From: Edolisoma coerulescens
Taxonomy: Eukaryota > Chordata > Aves > Passeriformes > Campephagidae
Reading direction: 5' to 3'
Length of the DNA stretch: 64,000 nt
Assembly (NCBI GenBank): GCA_013397115.1
Contig: VWZW01006249.1
Coordinates: forward strand, 2,430,208 to 2,494,207
Shown here: one piece after another, positions 25,901 through 34,395 of the stretch
Numbering within the stretch: the stretch's first letter is position 1
Layout: every line of letters starts with the position of its first letter
Notes under the pieces: model-generated
What the model was told of the DNA's origin: nothing
The model's input: the letters and a program-made list of their open reading frames with translations, nothing else
Database searches by the model: none
Made by a program: the position numbers and the translations under genes

Positions 25901-27693
25901 TAAAAGAAGAGTGAATGTGAATTTACTGAGAGAGCCATTTCCAGTAAAGTGGGTGTGAAATCAGAAGCTCTCTACGGAGCAGGAAATAGCCCTGCAGCAC
26001 ACCCACACCTCTTGATTCTTCTGATATACAGAGGCCACACTATGAAAGGCTTTACAACGCCATGAATGCCTTTCAAACAACACTGTTGCAATGTAGGATA
26101 CTGCATAGATCCTTGTTTGGGCAAAGAGGGTGAATTTTCCTCAGAACACTTCCAGAAAGCCTGGGCTGTGTGTGCACACATCCAGGCAATGCCTCCATGA
26201 GGTACGAGGGGAACTGACCTACAGTGCTACGGAGTCTGCCTTGTGTGTTCTAGGGGAGATGCCTGACATCAGAGCAGGGAAATACTTTCCTATAGATCCT
26301 ATTTGTGTAGCAGTCGTAAGATTGCTACTTTCTGGAGCAGAAGAGTTTATCTGAAACGAGTTTGCTGCATGGAGGGAAAATCAAAACTGATCGGTTGGGC
26401 AGTCAGCTTTTTACCCAAACCTAAAAGAACCAATTGTTTATGAGGAGAGCAGAGGGGAAGAGATGAACAGATTTCTCCAGATTCCTCAAGCCACCTGGCA
26501 AAACCAGGATGGATTCCAGCAGGGGTTAAAAAACCTGGACAGGGAATCTGAATTACAATATTTGCAGTGAAAGGAGCCTGAGACATAGGCAGAGAAGCTG
26601 TAGGTACAGTGCATGTTCGACAGGAGAGTCACCACAGAACGACCCTCCTGACTTTGTGTCCAGCCGTCCCTTGTGCCAGTGGCTGCTGTCCTCTCAGGCT
26701 GCACTATGGCATGCACTGAGGGTGGCAGTGTGACAGAAAAAGTAGCTCCTTGTCTCCCTCATCCGGTGATTTCAATATCAAACCTGTGGTACCAGCTGAT
26801 ATCCGAGCACAAGAGCATTTGTTAGCTGGATCAGGTTGGGCTGAAAATAAGTCACTGGCCCAGACCAGTAATGCACAGAGAAAGTGAAAAGATGAGGAAG
26901 GTGTTAGGGATTGAGTTGGTTTCTTAGTTTCGTAAGACAAATCCATGCAGACTTAAGAATGTACATCAGATTGTTTTTATTGTTTATCATTATTTCAAAT
27001 GGCAGCTAATTTTTAGAGATTTAAAAGTGAACAGTCAAGCCAATTTCTGCAGTGTTGTTCAGAGGACAGAGGAGACAGCAGCCTCACCATTGCAGTAACA
27101 AGAGGCAAAAGTAGAAGAAAAAGAACTTCTCAGATGAGCTTTACCAAAGGCTTCACAATGCAGACCTCCCTGTGCCCAGCATTAGCACCTTGACCTGAAG
27201 ACTCAAAGTTTTCCTGGCTGCAAGCACCTGAGTTTTAACTGAGGTAAACATGTGGGCTGTTCACTGTTTCCTTCAAGGGGAGGCAGGATCAGACGTTTTC
27301 AAGGGAACAGAAGTCACTTATTTATAGTATCAAGCCAGTGGCCTGACACAGCCTGGATGTCTCAACAATCCAATAGTGAGCAAAGCAGACAACCCCACAC
27401 CGAGGAGAATGTGCAAGGACTTATCACACCTGGAAGGAGGGAGTCCTTTGTACTCTTATTGCCCAGATAAGCAGCCCAGGCTTCAGCCCTTACAAGTGTG
27501 TGAAAATCGCCTGAACTTTTACAGGTTCCCAGCTATGAAGTCGATTACTGAAAAAGCACAAGACACACTCACAGCAATTACTTTTCTGAAACCACACATC
27601 AGGTGGGAAATAAAAATATGGAAACTCTTGCATGGGGGAGAATCAAAGACATTTGAAAACAAATTGTTCTAGCTCAGCTTTTCTGTTCCTCAG
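16958..27693. other. Non-coding stretch, no gene seen
   Basis: Mainly unique AT-rich sequence. It holds a small hairpin (17,966-17,987), A-runs at about 18,490 and 24,175, two copies of TAATTAAACAGA (about 25,690 and 25,720), and a CpG-rich patch near 23,800 with an inverted GCCGC/GCGGC pair. No element or gene was recognised. Confidence 0.5.
17949..18015 (+). ncRNA. Weak C/D-snoRNA-like arrangement
   Basis: A TGATGA (box C-like, 17,958-17,963) and a CTGA (box D-like, 18,006-18,009) lie between short inverted ends AAGCT and AGCTT. Between them is a 9-base-pair hairpin, AAAGGCTTA with TAAGCCTTT around a 4-base loop. Box C, box D and a terminal stem are what C/D snoRNAs have. A strong internal hairpin is not typical, and these motifs are short enough to coincide by chance. 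Confidence 0.1.
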
Positions 27694-27835
27694 TGGTAAG
27701 AGGGTCACACTTGCTGGCATGAATCTTTCCACAAGAGACCAGATAATTTTGAATAGGTTTCAAAGTGAATACTACAATGCAATCATACAGGTTTTTTCCC
27801 ATCTGTATCGCTTTCATAGGGAAAAAATGTACCAG
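27694..27835 (+). CDS. Candidate internal exon, product unknown
   Basis: A strong acceptor (CTTTTCTGTTCCTCAG) precedes 142 bases that are open in one frame and end at a good donor (CAG|GTGGGA). The first base completes a codon and the last codon is whole, so the exon enters in phase 2 and leaves in phase 0. The 47 codons begin GKRVTLAGMNLSTRDQIILN and include YYNAIIQVFSHLYRFHREKM, which looks like a helical segment of a soluble protein. I cannot name the family. An earlier donor-like GTAAGA sits at the very start of the segment and complicates the reading. Chance or a pseudo-exon is possible. Confidence 0.28.
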
Positions 27836-30670
27836 GTGGGAATTATTCCACAATGGTAAATTTGCAGTCTTTGTGCTGGGTTTTTTTGCAGACTGTAAAG
27901 TAAAAAGAAAAACAGAAATTTAAACTTCCTATCAGCCACTGCTAACAAATGACCGTGTGCTGCCAGTAATGTTGCAAAGTGACAGGATTCCTGTTGTTAA
28001 ACTTGATGAGCAGCAGCATCGCCAAGGAACACGTAACAACCCGTGAACTTTTCACAAAGACACTTTGCTTCCCATAGATCTCCATACATAACCTTTACTG
28101 GTCTCAGTAGGATCATTACATCCATTAGACTGTGGACTCAGCACTGCTTTAGCTCTTAAGTTAATACAACTGAGACTTTTTTTTTACTTTCCTATTGGGA
28201 AGTAGCATGTGCAATTTTAGTGATTTCTTAGATCATTCTATAAGTAAATCAAATATTCTTTCAAGCCTAGTTATCAAAATTGTGTCCTTTGATACTACAT
28301 CCTCCATCAAACTGCAGTAATCCAGATCAACACATTTTAAACCTCCACTATCTCTCCTAATATCATTCTAGCAGATAGAGTAATTAAATTTGTACATTTT
28401 TTTTAAGTCCTACTCAATAAATCTGAATAAATTAACAACGCATTACTAAGGCTGCTACATTAAATTTGCATAGTGCATTTAATGAATATGCAACTGCAAG
28501 TGAAAAGGTCTGCTACTGTGAACCTTCCACATTAGCATAACTACTTCCAGCATGTTTCTTAAATAATGCACTCATTTGCACATCACTGACTTGGCTAATT
28601 CTGACTTCAGTCAGGGTAGCCTTGTAATTAAGACTCTTGCTTTAATTTTTAATGAAGTTTATGTTACATCAATCCTGACAGTAATGAGGGGACATGGAAA
28701 CAAAAAGGCCGCTAATAATTAAATTCACAAACCAGTTTGAGGGATAATAATTCCTGAGGAGAAATTACATGACTAATTATTAATTAAATATTCATACTAT
28801 TGCAGGGCCATCTCCCTTAACTGCTCCTTCTTGTTGGTAATAATGCTGAGATGTGGATGCCTCCTGCAACCATTCTGATTTTAAGGTCTTTGGTTAATTT
28901 TAGTGCACCATTAATCAATATGACACAAAAAATAAAATTGCTTTAATTGGTATCACTTTATTGTTTCTAAATATTACTACAGTTGGTTTAGTTGTGTAGA
29001 ATTAATCTAGTTAGTCGGTGCCCATTTTATGGCAACATAAATCCAGTTTATATCCATAAACTTCTAATGGCAGGACAACTTGACCTTTTTTTGTAACATT
29101 ACTGTTTACAGATAATTACACCAACTCTTTAAAAGGTTGTTTAATAGCTTTGCATTCATCATAGTAAAATGAAAAACATGCATATTATTTAACTCCAGAC
29201 TGTTCTAAGAAGGTCTCAAAGACCCTAATTTACCCCTGCTGAAAAGTAAGCAATATTAATTTGTGTATTTTTAAGAAATCTATGAGAGCTTTTCCTCAAA
29301 TGCATACAAACAGATCACAAGTGTTTGTGTATGGATCTCTAGTCATTGTTCACACATTTTAGATGACATACATAACAGAATAACAGCCCTTCAATGATAT
29401 CTCTCACAGAAAGAAAGATGTCAGTATGTGGCTTTTCTATCACACAGGTCTTGAATTGGTAGTTTTCCAATCTCTCATACATAAATACCATAAATTCACA
29501 TGGGACTTAGACTGATTAATCCTAATTTATGTCAACATTTCTATCAGCCAGGATTCTGCTTACTGAAAGTGTCATAATAAACCTTTAGGATTACATGTTT
29601 ACTAAAAGAAGTCCAGTTTGTAGGAAAGTTTAGCAGAAGAAAAGAAATTCCTTAAATGAAGCTTATTAGTCACCAAACTCAGTTGGACTATGAATTTGTT
29701 TTAAAGTATATGTTAGTGCTTTAAAGAGAGAGTATTTTGCATAGCATAAAATTGATTCTCAAATTATTAAAAAGACATAAAGCATGTCCTTTTATCCTGA
29801 AGGGGCATTTGGAAATTCTGAACCAGGGCAAACATTTCATTTTTCTAATAATTCAAACTAGTTGATTCATCAAAGTGAAACAAGTCCATCACCATACATG
29901 GGGCAATGATTCCCTTTAGCAAGCACTTGTCACATTACTACAATCTGACAGGTTTGTAGGGCATTATTACTAGCTCTGATTTGTACCACTCTATCCCTTT
30001 TACTAAATCTTAAAAATCTTTTTAACTTTTCTTTTTTCCTCTACTCTCTTAAACTAACACCTGAAGGCAATTTAAATATACCACTCCATAATGAAATAGC
30101 ACTTTCATTCTCTCTAGAATTAAGATGTCATTATCAACCATCTGTTCCTGGTCCTGCTCTCTATTTCTTCCATCAAAGAAATAATTCCAGGCATGAAACA
30201 CCTCATTGGAGCAACAATCACCTGAAACTGCTGGAGTGCTGCAATGTGAGGGTGGGCCCAGCTTGCAGGGGAAATAGCAATTGAAGGAACTTTTTCAGGT
30301 AATTCGGTGTCACTTTATACAGCAGGTGAGGAGAATTCCTGCTGGGTCTTTCTCCCCATTCCCTGTCTCTTCAAGCAGCACCATTGCATTGCTACCTGTG
30401 CTCCTGAGAGGGCAATATCTGGTACACAGGACAAAAGGCATCTGCAGTGTCCTCAGGTCAAAGCTCCAGTTTAAGGGCCAGATACAGGGCTCATACTGAG
30501 CCATCTCAATGGAAGTCTTGGATTCTGAACTAGGATTTCATGGTAGCAGTTGGGAAAGCACAACTGCAGCTGAGCTTCTCTGAACATCACCAGCAGTTTT
30601 ACACACATGAGCTGTGAGTAAAATTTGACATGATTTTGCTTTCACAAATCTAATCCTTCTGCAACAGGAT
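27836..30670. other. AT-rich non-coding stretch
   Basis: No gene and no mobile element seen. The stretch is strongly AT-rich with many TAAT-type words, especially at 28.4-29.0 kb, which is listed separately as enhancer-like. A short frame at 30,281-30,499 has no recognisable content. Confidence 0.55.
28600..28990. promoter_or_regulatory. Enhancer-like AT-rich stretch with clustered homeodomain cores
   Basis: This interval is packed with TAAT/ATTA cores, including TAATTA (28,774-28,779) directly followed by TTAATTAA (28,780-28,787). There are further copies around 28,715, 28,910 and 28,945. It lacks long open frames and repeats. Deeply conserved vertebrate non-coding elements often look like this. 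The sequence alone shows only the motif density; conservation and function are inferred. Confidence 0.25.
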
Positions 30671-31076
30671 AACCACCCCGTGGGAGGGAGAATCAAAAAG
30701 AAAAGGCAAACTTCATGGGTTGAGATATGAATGGTTTACTAACTAAAACGTAATAGAATATAATAATCATAACAAAAAGGAGGGCTAGAGAGAAATAAAA
30801 CCCAAGAGAAAGAGCTGCTGTACAGAACAGTTGCTCACCACCCACTGACTGACACCCAGCCTGTCTCTGAGCAGCAATCAGCACTCCCCAGTCGACTCTC
30901 CCCAGTTTGTGTGTGACATTCCACACCTTGGAGCATCCCTTTGGCCAGTTCGGGTCAGCTCTCCCAGCTGTGCCCCCCACCCAACATCTTGGTACCTGCT
31001 CCCTGGCAGAGCATGAGGCATTGGAAAGTCCTTAATGTAGTGTAGACATTACTTAGCAACATCTAAAACATCAGTG
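30671..31076 (-). mobile_element. Avian ERV solo LTR, 3' part (interrupted copy)
   Basis: Read on the minus strand, this is the R/U5 side of a well-known avian endogenous-retrovirus LTR. The + strand text carries its landmarks: GGGTTGAGAT, a TAATA-rich tract, GAGCAGCAATCAGCACTCCC, the TTTGGCCAGTTCGGGTCAGC block and CTTAGCAACATCTAAAACAT. The last 50-60 bases of the LTR appear to be missing near 30,671. The remaining 5' piece lies beyond a younger LTR (31,618-31,709). No retroviral coding sequence flanks it, so it is a solo LTR. Family identity is from memory of bird repeats. Confidence 0.75.
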
Positions 31077-31617
31077 TGTTATAGAAAGGGACAGTCAATA
31101 GCTAACATGTAAGCACAAGTCAACTACTGGGAGACAGCAAATGTTAGTTCAGACAGCAGATGTTAATTACAGAACTTAAGAAACCGAATTCGCCTTAATC
31201 TTGTCAAGATAGAAGAGACAAAGACTATCTCAAAGACTGCTGAATCATTCCTCAAGGGGCTCTGCATGCCCAGAGAGAAAAGGTGAAAAGTGCACTGGGA
31301 GGAAGACTACTGGCCTTCATCAGAAAGACCCTCGAAGAAGAGGAGAGGCCTTCCTCAGTGCGACCACCAGGACACACAGCGCATGCGTGACCCGTATGCT
31401 GATGATACTAATGACTTACGAGAAATAATTTGTATAACCACGCCTGTCTCAAGGAATGTGATGAATATTCATAATTCAACTTATAACACTGTGTTGTAGA
31501 GAGCACCGGTGTGTGTTTTGGTGGAGAAATCCCCACACACCCGGCGCGCCGAATAAAGCAAATACCCGCTTCTCGGACTGTCTCTAAAGTGTCTCTTAGC
31601 CTGGTTAGGGCGATTCA
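31077..31617 (+). mobile_element. Second avian ERV solo LTR, inserted into the first
   Basis: About 540 bases interrupt the minus-strand LTR. They have the layout of a plus-strand LTR: a promoter-side body, a CpG-rich block CCGGCGCGCCG (31,541-31,551), a poly-A signal AATAAA (31,552-31,557), then a U5-like end with CCCGCTTCTCGGACTG. The 5' edge probably starts at a TGTT near 31,077 and the 3' edge at a TTCA near 31,617. I could not find a clean target-site duplication, so both edges are uncertain by several bases. No gag, pol or env is present. Confidence 0.7.
31552..31557 (+). terminator. LTR poly-A signal AATAAA
   Basis: AATAAA sits immediately after the GC-rich block of the inserted LTR, where the R-region poly-A signal is expected. 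It fixes the element's plus orientation. Confidence 0.6.
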
Positions 31618-31709
31618 TCATCAACATTACTCTTGTACTGAATCCAAAGCACAGCACTGTACCAGCTACTAAGAAGAAAATTCTTTCCGTATGAGCCAAA
31701 ATCAGGACA
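31618..31709 (-). mobile_element. Avian ERV solo LTR, 5' part (interrupted copy)
   Basis: Read on the minus strand, this begins with the LTR terminus TGTCCTGATTTTGGCTCATA and continues through TTTTCTTCTTAGTAGCTGGT and GTGCTGTGCTTTGGATTCAG. On the other side of the inserted LTR the copy resumes at 31,076. The terminus lies at 31,709 (+ strand CAGGACA, 31,703-31,709). It is the 5' end of the same copy as 30,671-31,076. Confidence 0.75.
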
Positions 31710-33812
31710 AGAGCAAACTCTAAAATGGGTAGAAAATCACCCTCGAGAGCAATTCCTGGTGTTCCAGTGTCAAACTCCACTGTCAGGTTGGGCTCTCCAT
31801 GCTTCCATCCTGCATTAGTATCAATCCATACTTTCACCATTGACTTGGATGACAAGAGAGCATGCTTATAAATCTACTGCAAGGTGGGAAGGATTGTGAA
31901 TGTTCTCAAGGAATAAAATTCAAAGTAATCTTGCCAGATAAGAAACACCTAAACTAAATGGAGATAAGCCCAGAGGAAGACAACCAGATATAACATAACA
32001 TTAGAGCAAGCAAATCCCATTGGGGAAATGGAAACAACTGGGGTTCTGTTTGTCCCATAGAAGAGGTTTCTCACAGGAGAGGAATAAAGCCTGCTACTAA
32101 GGAAATTATTTTTCCCCACATCCATGATGATGGCAATAAGAAAAACTAGTCATGTACTTCAGCAGGAAAATTAAATATTAGCATTAGCACTGGAATATGT
32201 TGTGCATCTTAATTATCTAGGTTTATGAGCAGTATAGACAAAAATCAGTCAGGAATTACTTCTGTGGGGCTGATCCAAACTTAGGAGAGAAGACAAGCTA
32301 CATGTCTTCTTCAGGTATCTCAGTCCTGATTCTAGAATGAGTGCAGTTCTATGCAAAAGCTGTGGTTGTGAACGTGCCTGTGCACTGCACCTACAAATCC
32401 ATCAGTACAACTGAATAACTACTGACAGAAACTTGAGGTCAGTTTTGGGGATACAGAGGAGTTAGAGTGCTTAAATGAGGCCTTCAGCTCCCTAAGAAGA
32501 TAAAATTATAGGTGCTGAATAGAAGAAAAGAGATGACTCCTATTAGACATGGAAGTGAAAAGGATGAGGAGTGAGTTGGAATTGAAGGAAGGGACTGGGG
32601 GGGGGCTGGGCAGCAAAAGCTTCCTTGTGAACAGGACACAGAGGGCCAAGGACTGCTTGGTGACTCTGTTCCTTTTCTCTTCTCTTTGTGCTGTTCACCT
32701 CAGAAAGTGAGTGTTAACAGTATGAACTGCAGAGTGACAGAGTAGGATAATCACGTTATTGTAAATCTAATGAAAGAAATGGCACGTGGTACCGAAAATC
32801 AGCATCCAAACAATGCCACTTCAGCAATCAGCCCCTTCAAACACCACCCTCCCAGGAAGTAACTCCATATAAAAGAAGTTTTTTATATGTTCATTTTTCA
32901 GCAGCCACCATGTCAGTTAAGGTGACATATTAACATTCAGTGCTGCAGGCCGTCAATATTTCCTAGAGGAAAGTGACCTCAGTCACCTTGCAACCCATCA
33001 GAAGCTACAGCATTCTGACCAATGTGGGAGCAAGGGCTCCAAGTCAGGGAGCCTAAGAGTGCCTGGCACAGGAAATCAGCTTGAGTCTGAGTGTCCCCTA
33101 ATACATTTCCCTTCTACAACTTCTCAATTTTGGCAGTACCATAAAAAGCAGAAGATGATGTGAGGGAACAACCATACTTGAAAATTTGTGCATAGCTCTT
33201 TTAGGAATCTACAGACTCAAATTTAACATATGGACAAAATAGTCTGAAGACATGAGACAGCATTTTAGCACATAGAATTCAATATGATTTCATAGCTAAT
33301 AGGTTAGCATGACCTATCCGTTCCTGATATGATGTATACTGCAATGCCTAAATATTGCTTCATTACCCTTGACACTACACCTTCAAAAGCATACAGCCCA
33401 TCAGACTGAGCATGCTGCCCAGGTGGTTTAGTGTTTTAAGACACACAGGTGATTTTGGAGATACTTGGGCCATATCAATGCACATTCATTAGTCAATGTC
33501 TAATCTGTAGGAAGAATATGTAAATTACCTACTAGAAAGAAAATATTTAGGCAAAAGTCCCTGTGCTGGTTTTCCTACACTGTCCAGCAGAAGTTGAGTG
33601 CATTCAGTAAAGGTGCAGAAGCTTAATAAAGATTTGAAGTTAGCATTGTTCTACTTTTAGGTGGGAGACAAGTGAGAGAATATTTCTAAGGCAAGCTGGG
33701 CAGCAACACTGCCAGTGATTCCCTCCATCACATTTCTCAGTTAGAAGCCAGAGGCAATGCAGAGGGACTCTAACACTGCCAGACAGCACCAGCCATACCC
33801 CCAAATCCCAGC
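31710..33812. other. Non-coding spacer between two LTR loci
   Basis: Unique sequence with no gene seen. It contains a G-rich cluster (32,591-32,610) and ordinary AT-rich DNA. A minus-strand frame of 124 codons (31,481-31,855) straddles the LTR edge and is chance. Confidence 0.55.
32591..32610 (+). other. G-rich cluster, possible G-quadruplex motif
   Basis: Within 20 bases there is GGG, then a run of nine G (32,597-32,605), then GGG, with short loops. This satisfies the usual four-run G-quadruplex pattern. Whether it folds cannot be judged from sequence. Confidence 0.45.
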
Positions 33813-34395
33813 TGGACTGGTTTTGTCTGGAAGAGAGTTAATTTTCTTCACTGCAGCCCACATGGTGCTGTGCTGTGGATTTGTCACCAGACAGTGCTGA
33901 TATCACACAGATGTTTTAGCTACTGCTGAGCAGAGCTTACACAGTGTCCAGGCTTTCTCCATTTCTCACTCTGCCCCTGCAGTGAGGAGGCTGGGGGTGG
34001 GCAAGAGGCTGGGAGGAGACACCGCCAGGACAGCTGACCCCAGCTGATCGAAGGGATGTTCCACACTGTTCATCATGCTCAGCAGCAAAACTGAGGCAAA
34101 GAAGGAGGCAGGGGGGACATTCAGGGTGATGGCACCCGTGTTCCCAAGTAACAGCTACATGTGAGGGCACCCTGCTTCCCTGGAAACAGCCGAACATGTG
34201 CCTGCTGACAGGAAGTAGTGAATGGATTCTTTACTTTGTGTTGCTTTCTTGGGCAGCCTTTGCTTAACCTATTAAATTGTCTTTACCTCAACCCACAAAT
34301 TCTCTCACTTTTGTCCTTCTGATTGACTCCCCCCACCTTACTGGGGGTGCAGTGGCTGTGGGTGCCAGGCTGCCTGCTGGGGCTAAGCCATGACA
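33813..34395 (+). mobile_element. Avian ERV solo LTR, plus strand
   Basis: About 583 bases are bounded by TGGACTGG at the start and GCCATGACA at the end. Inside are landmarks of the same avian LTR type as the copy at 30.7-31.7 kb: GAGAGTTAATTTTCTTCACT, GTGCTGTGCTGTGGATTTGT, AGGACAGCTGACC, CCTCAACCCACAAATTCTCT and GGGGCTAAGCCATGACA. It differs in its middle and looks older. The flanking 5-mers CCAGC (33,808-33,812) and CCAGT (34,396-34,400) may be a decayed target-site duplication. No internal retroviral genes are present. Confidence 0.75.

Noticed and set aside
27836..30670. Idea that the AT-rich block is a replication origin or matrix attachment site
   Set aside because: AT richness alone does not separate these from an enhancer or ordinary desert DNA.
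31290..31499. 69-codon frame inside the inserted LTR
   Set aside because: It lies wholly in the LTR, which is non-coding in these elements.
31481..31855. 124-codon minus-strand frame
   Set aside because: It spans the junction of two LTRs and unique flank, so it cannot be an old gene.
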